NCBI RefSeq assembly: GCF_001995215.1
Contig: NZ_MUXN01000011.1
Location: forward strand, 355,626 to 419,625
Origin: Amycolatopsis azurea DSM 43854
GTDB lineage: Bacteria; Actinomycetota; Actinomycetes; Mycobacteriales; Pseudonocardiaceae
Direction: 5' to 3'
DNA length: 64,000 nt
The position numbers and the translations under genes are program-made. Below, one piece after another: positions 33,042 through 41,172 of the stretch. Under the pieces are notes generated by a model. The model had not been told where the DNA came from. It saw only the letters and a list, made by a program, of their open reading frames with translations, and ran no database searches. The stretch's first letter is position 1, and each line of letters opens with the position of its first letter.

Positions 33042-35942
33042 TCACCCCAGTGACAGCCTATCGAGATCCGGGGCGGACGCGTGGTCGTTGGACAGCTTGA
33101 TCGTGTTCGCCCCCGCCTTCAGCTCGACCGGCACCGACGTCGTGAGCCCGGTGTTGTTGCCGGCACCGTCGACCTTCACCTCGATCGGGCTGCCGTCGTT
33201 GACCGTGACGAAGTACGAGCGCGGTCCGTTGACGGTGAAGTCGATGTAGAGGGTGTAGCGCTTCGCCTCGGGCACGGTCACGTCGTCGAACCGCACGAAC
33301 GCGTCCGGATCGCCGCCGATGTTGCGGACCTTCTGCCCGCCCGAGCACACCCCACAGCCGGTGACTCCCGCGCTGCCGACGTCGTTCGCCGAATCCTCGG
33401 CCTCCCGCATGAAGACCCGGTCCGCGGGCCGGGGGCTCACCCGCACCGGCTTGCTCACGGATTTCGCCTGGCCGAGGAGGTCGAACGACGCGGTGACCGG
33501 GATGTCGGCCACGGTCACGCCTTCGGGGGAGACCAGCGTCCAGGAGGCTTCGAGCTCGTTCCCGACGCGCATGGACGCCGCCGTCACCGGAGCGCCCCGC
33601 AGGCTCCAACCCGCCGGGACGACCGGCGCCATCGTGACCTTGCCGATCGTGTCATCGGCGTCGAGCCGCAGCTTCGCGGTCACCTTCAAGGACTGCCGTC
33701 CCGGGGAAAGCCATTGGACGCCGCCGGGCTCGACGGTCAGGGTCGTCTTCGGTGTGTAGGACGACGGTGGCAGGGGAGCGATCGCGATCCGGTCGAGGCC
33801 CGGCCCCGACGTCGCGTTGCTGAACACCTTGACGGTGTTCGAGCCGGCCTTCAGAGCGACGGGGATCGCTGTCGAGACCACGGTTCCCGGTGTGCCGTCG
33901 TCGATCGCGGTCTCGTCCGGAGCGCCGCCGTCGACACTCACCGCGACCGACGTCGCGGGCCCGCCCGCGGTGTCGAGCTGGAGCCGGTACGTCCCGGCTT
34001 CCGCGACCGTCACACCCGGATAGGTGACAGAGTTGCGCGGGCCGCCACCGAGCCCGGTGACCTGGAACGATCCGGAGCAGGACGAGCACCAGTCGAGGCG
34101 GGCACGGCCGTCGTGGTCGTTGCGGAAGGACTCCGCCTCCAGCGGAACCTGGGCGCCCAAGATCGAATTCGGATAGCCGGAAGCCACCTTGATCTCGTCG
34201 ATCGCCAGTTGCCGGTAGAAGGGTTTCGCCTGCGGTCCGGACCAGGTGTTCAGCACCTCCAGCTTGACGAAGCGGGTCTGCCGTTCGCCGAAGTCGATGA
34301 ACTGCACGCCGCGAGCGCTCGGCATCGCGCCGGTGCGCACCGGCTTGCCCCAGTTCCGCCCGTCGTCGCTGACGTAGACGCGATAGTCCTGGATCCGGGA
34401 CGAATCCTCCGGCCTGCCGAACGATTCGCGTGCGTGCGTCGGTGACATCTCACGCTGGTTCACCGCGAGGTAGGCCGCCGTTCGCCGCCTGCCGAGGTCC
34501 AAGGTCAGCGAGACCGGTTCCTTGCCGTCGGCGTCCCAGTAGTTCTCGAAGTTCCCGTCGACGAGATTCGACGCCGGATGCCCCTCGCGTGAGGACGAAG
34601 CGGTCGCTTTGATCGTGCGGGAGTCGAGGAAGTGCCGCTGCCCGGCGGTTTCCACCTTGAACACCGTGTCGTAGGTGTCCCAGTCCTTGATGTCCACAAT
34701 GGTCAGATACCCGGCGGACTGACTGAAGCGCAGCGGTTTCCCCGTACGCACGTCGGAAACCCTGGTGACCTGGTAGCCGTTGTCGCGCAGGCGGAGCAGA
34801 TCGGTGCTCGGGCGGGTGACCACGTGCAGATACTGCGTTCCCGCGCCGGGCTCGACGGTGATGACGCCGTGCGCGCCGTCGTTCCAGAAACCGGGCTGCA
34901 TCCCGCCGTACATGTACCCGCCGCCCTCTTTGCCCTGCAAGGAGGATTTGATCGGCGGCACCCAGCTCGCCATGAAGTTGTTGTACGCCTCCTGCTGCGG
35001 CGGGAACTTCCCGTTCACCATGGGGGTTTCGGCCATCAGCGACTTCATCGACGAACCCGCGTTGGTGATGTAGCGACCGGTCGACAGCCGGAAGTCGACG
35101 GCCTGATCGGTGCCGTCGTACCACCAGCCACCGTTGGTCGGCAGCTTGTAGTCGGCCTCGGTCAGCCGCGGCATCGGAGTGAACGCGGCCTGCGGGTAGT
35201 CGTACGGCGGGGTGATGCCGGTCTTCTGTTCGTTGCTGACGGTGTCCATGATCGGGGTGTCCTCGTTGTTGTTGCTCAGCAACCAGGACGGCCGTTTCTC
35301 GCGGATCTGTTCGTAGAGCTTGTTCTTCTCCCAGTACTCGTTGTCGTTGTCGATCCAGAACCCGGCGAGGTCCGAGTAGCGGTCCATGACCTCGTGGAAG
35401 AGGTCGTAGCTGTATTCGCCGAAGCCGGGACGGGTGGTCAGGTCGACCTGCTTGCCCTTGTAGGCGGAGTACGCGGCGGAATCGAGCGACTCGACATCGG
35501 TTTCCTTGTGCCACTGGGGATCGTCGGTCATGTAGAGGATGGTCCGGACGCCCTTGGCGTTGCCTGCCTTGACGAGTTCGCCGAGCAGGTCGCGCTGTGT
35601 CGCGCAGCTGCCGGGGATCGCCGACGGCCACGGCCGCGCGTAGCCCAGCCTGCTGTGGAAGGTGGCGAGCACGATGTACGAGGCGCCTAGTTTGCGGGCT
35701 TCGTCCACCCAGTAGTCGGCGCTCCAGCCGCCGTCGGTGACGGCGCGTTCCCAGGCGGCGCAGTCGGTCTGGCGTGGTGCGGTGAACATGCCCCAGTGGA
35801 GGAAAAGCCCCGCGGTGGCCTCGCGCAGCCATTTCTGGCGGGGATGGTGCACCTCCGCGCTCGCCGTCGGCGTGGTGAGCAGGCCTGCCACCAGGGCGAG
35901 GACCAGGGCGAGCCAGGCGGTGCGGTGAACTCTCATGACCAT
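33042..35942 (-). CDS. Secreted GH29 alpha-L-fucosidase with F5/8C and CBM modules
   Basis: 966 residues (ATG 35942, or ATG 35936 two codons on). A signal peptide (WLALVLALVAGLLTTPTASA) precedes a GH29 barrel: GLFLHWGMFTAP near 45 and the nucleophile strand DLAGFWIDND, with Asp198 in the family position. Residues about 430-590 form an F5/8 type C (discoidin) domain (SSREGHPASNLVDGNFENYW). Two CBM35/6-like modules follow (QVPLEAESFRNDHDGRARLD and the C-terminal REAEDSANDVG) around an NEW3-like linker domain (LTVEPGGVQWLSPGRQSLKV). It would remove terminal fucose from plant or fungal glycans outside the cell. Which modules bind what is unknown. Confidence 0.85.
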   Translation of the reverse strand: MVMRVHRTAWLALVLALVAGLLTTPTASAEVHHPRQKWLREATAGLFLHWGMFTAPRQTDCAAWERAVTDGGWSADYWVDEARKLGASYIVLATFHSRLGYARPWPSAIPGSCATQRDLLGELVKAGNAKGVRTILYMTDDPQWHKETDVESLDSAAYSAYKGKQVDLTTRPGFGEYSYDLFHEVMDRYSDLAGFWIDNDNEYWEKNKLYEQIREKRPSWLLSNNNEDTPIMDTVSNEQKTGITPPYDYPQAAFTPMPRLTEADYKLPTNGGWWYDGTDQAVDFRLSTGRYITNAGSSMKSLMAETPMVNGKFPPQQEAYNNFMASWVPPIKSSLQGKEGGGYMYGGMQPGFWNDGAHGVITVEPGAGTQYLHVVTRPSTDLLRLRDNGYQVTRVSDVRTGKPLRFSQSAGYLTIVDIKDWDTYDTVFKVETAGQRHFLDSRTIKATASSSREGHPASNLVDGNFENYWDADGKEPVSLTLDLGRRRTAAYLAVNQREMSPTHARESFGRPEDSSRIQDYRVYVSDDGRNWGKPVRTGAMPSARGVQFIDFGERQTRFVKLEVLNTWSGPQAKPFYRQLAIDEIKVASGYPNSILGAQVPLEAESFRNDHDGRARLDWCSSCSGSFQVTGLGGGPRNSVTYPGVTVAEAGTYRLQLDTAGGPATSVAVSVDGGAPDETAIDDGTPGTVVSTAIPVALKAGSNTVKVFSNATSGPGLDRIAIAPLPPSSYTPKTTLTVEPGGVQWLSPGRQSLKVTAKLRLDADDTIGKVTMAPVVPAGWSLRGAPVTAASMRVGNELEASWTLVSPEGVTVADIPVTASFDLLGQAKSVSKPVRVSPRPADRVFMREAEDSANDVGSAGVTGCGVCSGGQKVRNIGGDPDAFVRFDDVTVPEAKRYTLYIDFTVNGPRSYFVTVNDGSPIEVKVDGAGNNTGLTTSVPVELKAGANTIKLSNDHASAPDLDRLSLG

Positions 35943-36056
35943 CCGCTCTCATCCAGGGCATGGTTGCCGAGAGATCCGATGATTGCGGCAGATATCCCGG
36001 TGGTCAAGCCCCGTTGAGCGGGACACGGCTCTAGTGATCGGAGGTATCGCGCGACG

Positions 36057-36087
36057 AAGCCCTCCCGCGGGTAGTGCGAGAGGGCTT
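36057..36087. terminator. Hairpin after the HExxH gene
   Basis: AAGCCCTC and GAGGGCTT pair, with CCGC/GCGA partly extending the stem around a short loop. It lies 14 bases past the stop at 36101. Confidence 0.65.
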
Positions 36088-36100
36088 GTCGGATCGAGCC

Positions 36101-36787
36101 TCAGATGTTGAAGCCGGGGTGGGTCGCGAAGGCGTTGTCGATCACGAGGTTCCCGCGCTGGCGGGCCCGTTCACGCAACGCCGACGTCGTCCGGGCTCCC
36201 TGAGCGAAGAACCACCACAGGTAAAGCGCGCCGTACATCCAGGCGCCCTCATAACCCCACGTGGAGTCGGCACCGCTCTTGCCGGCGCCGAACACCGAAC
36301 CCGCCGGGAAGTTCGCGTTGTGCGGCTTCCCGCCCTGGTGCCGCGACTCGTGGATCAACGTCTCGGCGCGGCCGGGAACGTCCTTGGAGTACCAGAAACC
36401 CAGGTACAACTCGATCCGGTCGTCGACGAACGCCCCTTTGAACGATCGCGCGATCGCGCTGCCGTCACCGCAGAGCGAGCGGAGGTCGTCGCAGTTGTCG
36501 CGGACGTAGCGGCGTGCCCAGTTCAGCATGGCGCCGGAATAGGCGTCGTTCTGGTAGTCCTGCGCCGAATAGGTCAGCAGATAGCACGCGTTGAACGTCC
36601 GGGCCAGCGGCTTGTCGGTGTTGCACGCGTCTTCCCAGCCGAAACCGTCGTCCCAGTAGTCCTTGTTGCCCGCGAAGCCGTAGGTGTTCCAGAAATAGTC
36701 GATGTAGGTCTGATTGCAGATCGAGGCGCCGTAGAAATTGTCCCCGGTCACATTCTTGTCAGGCACGGTGTAGCTGCAAGTGGCCAT
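36101..36787 (-). CDS. Putative HExxH metallopeptidase, unrecognised family
   Basis: 228 residues with no signal peptide. It contains HESRH at 146-150 and a Glu 30 residues later (GYEGAW, Glu180), the spacing of gluzincin metallopeptidases. The rest is rich in aromatic residues (YFWNTYGFAGNKDYWDDGFG, YGALYLWWFFAQG) and has cysteines at 4, 24, 55, 68, 99 and 106, suggesting disulfides and thus export by an unidentified route. The partner gene upstream encodes a HEAT-repeat protein 36 bases away. I do not recognise the family; some toxin or effector peptidases look like this, but activity is inferred only from the motif. Confidence 0.65.
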   Translation of the reverse strand: MATCSYTVPDKNVTGDNFYGASICNQTYIDYFWNTYGFAGNKDYWDDGFGWEDACNTDKPLARTFNACYLLTYSAQDYQNDAYSGAMLNWARRYVRDNCDDLRSLCGDGSAIARSFKGAFVDDRIELYLGFWYSKDVPGRAETLIHESRHQGGKPHNANFPAGSVFGAGKSGADSTWGYEGAWMYGALYLWWFFAQGARTTSALRERARQRGNLVIDNAFATHPGFNI

Positions 36788-36823
36788 CGGAGATCACCTG
36801 TCTGTAGAAGGAATTCGTTCGGT

Positions 36824-37549
36824 TCAGGAGCGCGGCGGTTCGGGCGGCGGCACGTCGTCGGTCTGCTTGTCCTTCACGTACCGGCCGCCGACGGCCTGCG
36901 GGACACCGCGGACGTCGACCCGTCGGATGTCCAGCAAACGCTCGTCCTCGGTGCCGCTCAGCTCCTCGCGCACCCGGGCGGTGAGCTCGGTGTCACCGGT
37001 CTCGGCGATGGCCTGGACCGCCGCGCGCCGCACCGTGAACACCTCGTGCCGGACCTGCCGCAGCAACAGGTCCTTGGCCGCGCTGTCCCCGGCGGATGCC
37101 AGGCGTGCCAACGCTTCCACGGCGGTGGTGCGGATGATCACCTCTTCGCCGACGGTGCTGATCCCGTGCGCCGGATCGTCGGAACGCTCCGGCGGGATCG
37201 GCTGGCGCAGCACGTTTTCGAGCACCGGGACGGCGGCCGCGTGCCGCAGGTCGGTGAGCAACTGGACCAGGCCCCAGCGCTCCAGGTACTGCTCCTCGGA
37301 CAGGGCGCCGTACTGCTCGCCGAGTGCCGGGACGACGTCGTCCGCGCGCTCACGAAGCCGGTCGAGGCTCCGCTGGTAATTGCGCTCGGCGTCCTCGCCG
37401 GACGCGGCCATGGTTTCGGCGGCCTGGGTCACCAGTTCGCCGATTTCGCTGTTCGAGAAGCTTCCCAGGCCCGAACTGCCGGGGCCTGCTTCGAGGTTGT
37501 CGCCACCCGGGCCCAAGGAAGGGGTGTCGGGATTGCGTGGGGTCGGCAT
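36824..37549 (-). CDS. HEAT-repeat protein, partner of the HExxH protein
   Basis: 241 residues from ATG 37549, preceded by GAAGGAGA. The centre has helical repeat pairs (TAVEALARLASAGDSAAKDL, RRAAVQAIAETGDTELTARV) typical of HEAT/PBS lyase repeats. The N-terminus is Pro/Gly-rich and low complexity (TPRNPDTPSLGPGGDN), and the C-terminus ends VPPPEPPRS. No membrane span or signal. HEAT solenoids usually bind proteins, so it could chaperone, inhibit or scaffold the HExxH protein encoded next. Confidence 0.72.
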   Translation of the reverse strand: MPTPRNPDTPSLGPGGDNLEAGPGSSGLGSFSNSEIGELVTQAAETMAASGEDAERNYQRSLDRLRERADDVVPALGEQYGALSEEQYLERWGLVQLLTDLRHAAAVPVLENVLRQPIPPERSDDPAHGISTVGEEVIIRTTAVEALARLASAGDSAAKDLLLRQVRHEVFTVRRAAVQAIAETGDTELTARVREELSGTEDERLLDIRRVDVRGVPQAVGGRYVKDKQTDDVPPPEPPRS

Positions 37550-37664
37550 GAGGTTCTCCTTCGCAGCGGCGGTGATGCTGACGGAAGGAAGGAACGCGAT
37601 ACCGGGCGGCAGATACCTGGATTTCGGAAAAATCGCCCGTTGGGGCAGAACGAGATTTTCAGCG

Positions 37665-37732
37665 CGGGAATCCGAAAAGGATTTTGATCACCGGAAGCCG
37701 TCCGACGAACGAAAAGCCTTAACGGATTCCCG
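37665..37732. repeat. Widely spaced inverted repeat CGGGAATCCG/CGGATTCCCG
   Basis: Arms at 37665-37674 and 37723-37732 are exact complements separated by 48 bases, in the gap between the HEAT gene start and the AMIN gene stop. It could be part of a terminator for the AMIN gene or a looped operator for the HEAT/HExxH unit. Confidence 0.35.
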
Positions 37733-37739
37733 CTCGTGA

Positions 37740-38234
37740 TCAATGGCGGACGTCGATGACGACGCGGTTCGGTGAGGTCAGGGTGAACACGCTGACCGGC
37801 GTCCTGGACCGGACGCCGAGACCGATGGACAACGTGCCTTCGTAGTCACCGGTGACCGCGACCGCCATGACATTGCGCAGATTCCGGGTCCGGAACTTCT
37901 GCGGTCCGGGATAGGTCGGATTCCCGGCGTCGTCGTGCGCGGCCGCCGGAGTCGCGGCGACCGCGATGAAGTATTCACCGGTCAGCCAGACGATGTCGCC
38001 CGAGCCGTCGGCGATCAGCTCGTCGACGAGGTCGTACCGGACGGCGGGGGCGGGCCCCGCGGTCAGGTCGAGCACGACCCGGTCGAATCCGGGGTTCTGG
38101 CCGGTGCGGATCCCCGTCATCGCGGGGATCATCTGGGCCGCAAGGGAAGTTGGTGCGACCGCGGCGATGGCGCCGGTCAGCATGAGAGCGGTGGCGGCGA
38201 GCGCCCCGAGCGCGCGCCGGAGGGTGAGGGTCAT
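37740..38234 (-). CDS. Secreted AMIN-like domain protein
   Basis: 164 residues. A signal peptide (ALGALAATALMLTGAIAAVA) precedes a small beta domain with the AMIN-like pattern GFDRVVLDLTAGPAPAVRYD, YFIAVAATPAAAH, FRTRNLRNVMAVAVTGDYEG and a terminal SVFTLTSPNRVVIDVRH. Related domains sit in cell-wall amidases and secretins and bind peptidoglycan; stand-alone copies are common secreted proteins in actinobacteria with no assigned role. The following gap carries a long inverted repeat. Confidence 0.82.
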   Translation of the reverse strand: MTLTLRRALGALAATALMLTGAIAAVAPTSLAAQMIPAMTGIRTGQNPGFDRVVLDLTAGPAPAVRYDLVDELIADGSGDIVWLTGEYFIAVAATPAAAHDDAGNPTYPGPQKFRTRNLRNVMAVAVTGDYEGTLSIGLGVRSRTPVSVFTLTSPNRVVIDVRH

Positions 38235-38312
38235 GGCGACGACCTCCTGCCGGAGAGTTGGTGCCGGAAAGACGCCCGGGACGCAGGAGAGGTTGTATTC
38301 TTCGCTTTATCG

Positions 38313-39332
38313 TTACTGATCGTCGAATCGACGTCGAGCGATCTCGAAGTCGGCGGGAAAATGGTTTCTCACTCGCCGCGCGAGTAAACGCGTGTAGTGG
38401 AGATCGCTTTTCGCGGACGCGATGAGATGCGTGAATCTCCGGTCATCGTCCCGGTGGCTGTCCTCCTGCGAGGCCGAAGACGCACTGCACGTCCGTCGTC
38501 GCGCCACCCCGGCACAATGCGCCGAGCAGATACTGTTCGACGACCAGGTTGTAGTCCTCGAGCGGCGCGAGCCGTCGCCAGGCCGCTTGATTCTCGGCCG
38601 ATTCCACCATGCGGATACCCAGGTCGGCGTAGCTGCGGAGAAGCGGGATCGCCGTGCCTCCGACGACTCCGGTGCACAACGCTGTCTCCCCGTGTACTCG
38701 CTGAATTCCTTCGGCAGGAATCCGCCCGTGTTCCGGATCGCCGTGGCGACGGCCGCCGGCCGGTAGTAGCCCGCGTCCGAACCAGGTGCGTGCTCAGGGT
38801 TCTGCGCGACGATCTCCCCGTCGAGCCCTTCGGCGGGGAAGCCGGGCCAGAGGAACACGTCGTTGTCGATGTGCAGGAACGGTTCGCGCTGCTCGCGGTA
38901 CGCGTGCAGCTTCCCGAGCGCCCACCAGGACGGGGCCTGGCCGGTGAGCCTGTTCAGCGAGAGCGAGACGTCGTCGAAGGGCAGCTCCAGCCTGTCGACG
39001 AGTAGCTCGTGGCCCCGGTCGTCGGTCACCAGCGCCGTCGTGGGGAAGAGGCGGGACGCGAGCCGGAACGACAGGATCCAGGAAAGCGCGTGGAAGAAGT
39101 CGCTCGGCCAATGCCTGCCGTGCCGTCGCCGGTACGGGGTGCTCCAGAAAGACCAGACCGCTCGGCGGATCGGCCGCGCGACCTTGTCGCCCGGACGGAC
39201 TACCCGGACGTGCGGGGGCCGCCAATCCGGCTCGATGATCTCGCCGTATCCGCTGCGCACCGGAGTAGTGGGCGCGAGCAGATGGCCGCCTATGGCGACC
39301 GCGGGGAAGGAGCCATATCCGTAGTACGGCAT
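38313..39332 (-). pseudogene. DUF6734 glycosyltransferase-like gene, apparently frameshifted twice
   Basis: The N-terminal 200 codons encode a convincing DUF6734 protein (SFWSTPYRRRHGRHWPSDFF, WWALGKLHAYREQREPFLHI, then the DxD-like DNDVFLWPGFP). Near 38685 the homologous reading shifts to another frame (LCTGVVGGTAIPLLRSYADL, LAPLEDYNLVVEQYLLGALC) and near 38455 returns to the first (DDDRRFTHLIASAKSDLHYT). The long open frame spans the middle only because GC-rich DNA lacks stops, and there reads as arginine/serine-rich nonsense. Equivalent to a one-base loss and a one-base gain; either a damaged gene or paired sequencing errors. Confidence 0.7.
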
Positions 39333-39376
39333 CGCGGTGTGGTTTCGGGTCGTGGCGCGGGAACGTTACGGCGGGA

Positions 39377-39544
39377 TTAGCGGCGGAATCCGCTGAGGCA
39401 GAGCACCGCGACCACTGTTGCCGTGCCGAGTGTCGTCACGATGAAGGATCCGGTGAGCAGATAGAGGCCGCCGATGCCTGCCAATGAAGTCTTGATCAGC
39501 TTGACAATTCCCTCGTGTTCTCTGCCGGAGCGGTCTTTGGCCAT
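39377..39544 (-). CDS. Small membrane protein, 55 aa
   Basis: From ATG 39544 with GAAGGG upstream: a polar N-terminus (MAKDRSGREHEGIVKLI) and one or two hydrophobic stretches (GIGGLYLLTGSFIVTTLGTA, TVVAVLCLSG), ending in FRR. Not recognised. A perfect 16-bp palindrome lies 20 bases upstream of its start, so it is probably under tight repression. The ORF extends further upstream without support. Confidence 0.6.
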   Translation of the reverse strand: MAKDRSGREHEGIVKLIKTSLAGIGGLYLLTGSFIVTTLGTATVVAVLCLSGFRR

Positions 39545-39563
39545 TGTCGAACCCTTCGTGTGT

Positions 39564-39579
39564 GGTGTACTAGTACACC
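39564..39579. promoter_or_regulatory. Perfect 16-bp palindrome operator GGTGTACTAGTACACC
   Basis: The sequence is its own reverse complement. It lies just upstream of the ribosome-binding site of the 55-residue membrane protein gene and about 150 bases before the divergent 407-residue gene. Palindromes with GTAC half-sites are typical of GntR (YtrA-type) or TetR repressor sites. No such regulator is encoded adjacent. Confidence 0.7.
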
Positions 39580-39732
39580 GTAGGGCGCGACGACCGGCGA
39601 AAACCCTCGCCGGTTCTGATCTTTCACGGTCAGGAGGAGTTTCTTGTCGTCGAGGGCGGGCTCTCCGATAGCCGGTCGTTGTCCTGCCGCGCCGCGAATT
39701 GTCGATCATTGCCGCGAATGGTGGAGGGCATC

Positions 39733-40956
39733 GTGACAATCCAGCTGGAGAGGGACCGTGTTTCCTGTTCTGTGGCCGACGTCGAAGCCGCGCTGCGGTG
39801 GCTCGCGATCCGCAAGGACGGAAAGCCGCTCAGGTTCTTGCGGTACGCGATCGAAGACCCGGCGAGCGAGTCGGCCGCCGTCCTCGGTTGCCTGGTCCGG
39901 CCGACGGAGTCGATGATCACGGCGCCCCCGGAGGTGCGGGCGCTCGCGGTCTGGGGCCTGATGCTCGATGAGATCGAGAAGATCGGCTCGACGAGCGAGT
40001 CCCGGCGCCGCAACGTTCTGGCCGCCGCTTTCCGGTTGGGCCCGGCGGCGTGGAGATCGACCCTCGATGACCGTTTCGGCCAGCTGAAACACCTGCCCGG
40101 GGTTTTCGGGGATCCGCCGCCGAGCACTACCACGCCCATGCACAAGGCGTGGCGACGCGCGGTGAGCGACAAGCTCGCTCCTTGCCTGGCAAGGAATCTG
40201 GAGGTTCTCGATGGTGAAGCCTGGCGGGCTTATGTCGAGATCGCCCGTGACTCGAACGCGTTCCCGGAACCGCGGGCGCCCCGCGGCCGCGTGCCGTCGG
40301 ACGGAGCGCAGCCCGTGTTCGTGGAACGCTTGCTGGTGGCCGTGGAAATGCGGCGCAGAACGGCGTATCGCCGGCTGACCGTGCGGAACGTCGTCGCTCG
40401 GGGGGACGGCGTCGATGGTTACATGGCGCGGGCTCTCACCGGAGAGGACGATGGCCTCGCGTCGATCCCGATCAAAGCGATCTTCGGTTGCCACGTCGAG
40501 ACTTCGCTCGGGGCGCAGCCAGGAGATCCGCTGGTCGTGGAGTTGCGGTTCCCGAAACCGCTGCGAAAAGGCGAGCGTCACGAGTTCATCTCCCTCGCCT
40601 GCGATGACGATCTCGACGAGGAGCGAAAATGGATCAACGTCGACGTCGACCATCACGGGATCGCGCCGGGTGTGGTCGATGGTGATGGCAGGGTGACCGG
40701 CGGTCTGAGCGTCAGCGTCACGTTCGACGATTGCGTCCCCGATGCTTGCTGGTGGTACGCGGAACAGACCGAGTACGAACGCATGGTCCGCCCGCCCGCC
40801 GGCGATCGGCATCTGCTCGAGATCCGGCGAGGCGTCGTCGAGCACACGTTCCTCGAACCCTGTCATCCGCGAGAGGAGTACGGCATTGCTTTCCGTTGGC
40901 CGCTCGAAGCGGGGCCACATCGGAGCCCGACGTGGCCCGCCTCGGTCTCCGGCTAG
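39733..40956 (+). CDS. Hypothetical protein, 407 aa, two-domain, unrecognised
   Basis: The GTG at 39733 is chosen because GGAGGG lies 5 bases before it; earlier in-frame starts exist. N-terminal half: helical (VADVEAALRWLAIRKDGKPL, RALAVWGLMLDEIEKIG, ESRRRNVLAAAFRLGPAAWR). C-terminal half: beta-rich, with an unusual number of acidic and aromatic residues (FGCHVETSLGAQPGDPLVVE, FISLACDDDLDEERKWINVD, CWWYAEQTEYERMVRPPAGD). No signal peptide or membrane span. It overlaps the 17-codon glycine-rich ORF tail to tail by three bases. Function unknown; a sensor or DNA-binding role is possible for the helical half. Confidence 0.65.
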   Translation: MTIQLERDRVSCSVADVEAALRWLAIRKDGKPLRFLRYAIEDPASESAAVLGCLVRPTESMITAPPEVRALAVWGLMLDEIEKIGSTSESRRRNVLAAAFRLGPAAWRSTLDDRFGQLKHLPGVFGDPPPSTTTPMHKAWRRAVSDKLAPCLARNLEVLDGEAWRAYVEIARDSNAFPEPRAPRGRVPSDGAQPVFVERLLVAVEMRRRTAYRRLTVRNVVARGDGVDGYMARALTGEDDGLASIPIKAIFGCHVETSLGAQPGDPLVVELRFPKPLRKGERHEFISLACDDDLDEERKWINVDVDHHGIAPGVVDGDGRVTGGLSVSVTFDDCVPDACWWYAEQTEYERMVRPPAGDRHLLEIRRGVVEHTFLEPCHPREEYGIAFRWPLEAGPHRSPTWPASVSG

Positions 40957-41006
40957 TTGCCGGTGTTTCCGCCGCCCTTGCCGTCGTCGCCGCCGCGTAT
41001 CGCCAT
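40953..41006 (-). CDS. Candidate 17-residue glycine-rich peptide (smORF)
   Basis: ATG at 41006 with a strong AAGGAGG 8 bases upstream reads MAIRGGDDGKGGGNTGN and stops at TAG. It was absent from long-ORF predictions because of its length. Upstream on the same strand is an AT-richer stretch (41010-41080) that could hold a promoter. The end of the ORF overlaps the stop codon of the 407-residue gene on the other strand. Such a good ribosome-binding site before a very short Gly/Asp-rich peptide suggests a real peptide, perhaps a modified one. Confidence 0.45.
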   Translation of the reverse strand: MAIRGGDDGKGGGNTGN

Positions 41007-41073
41007 CGAGAACCTCCTTGGGTCAATGAATGTGAACGCGGCAAAACTACATACAGTGACCACGGCAACTTAA

Positions 41074-41114
41074 AGTAGCGGGTCGTGTCTTTACGTGATC
41101 TGTGATCCGCTACT
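41074..41114. repeat. Imperfect 11-bp inverted repeat AGTAGCGG/CCGCTACT
   Basis: AGTAGCGGGTC and GATCCGCTACT pair with one wobble across a 19-base spacer, in the gap between the smORF promoter region and the HAF-repeat gene end. Could terminate the HAF-repeat transcript. Confidence 0.5.
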
Positions 41115-41172
41115 GTTGCGACGTTTCCCCTCTGGACCTCGGCCGCCTGGACCTCGCGGCCCTGCCCGGGCG

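Noticed and set aside
38443..38679. A separate 78-codon gene inside the DUF6734 region
   Set aside because: Its sequence is the missing middle of the DUF6734 protein, so it is better explained by two frameshifts than by a nested gene.
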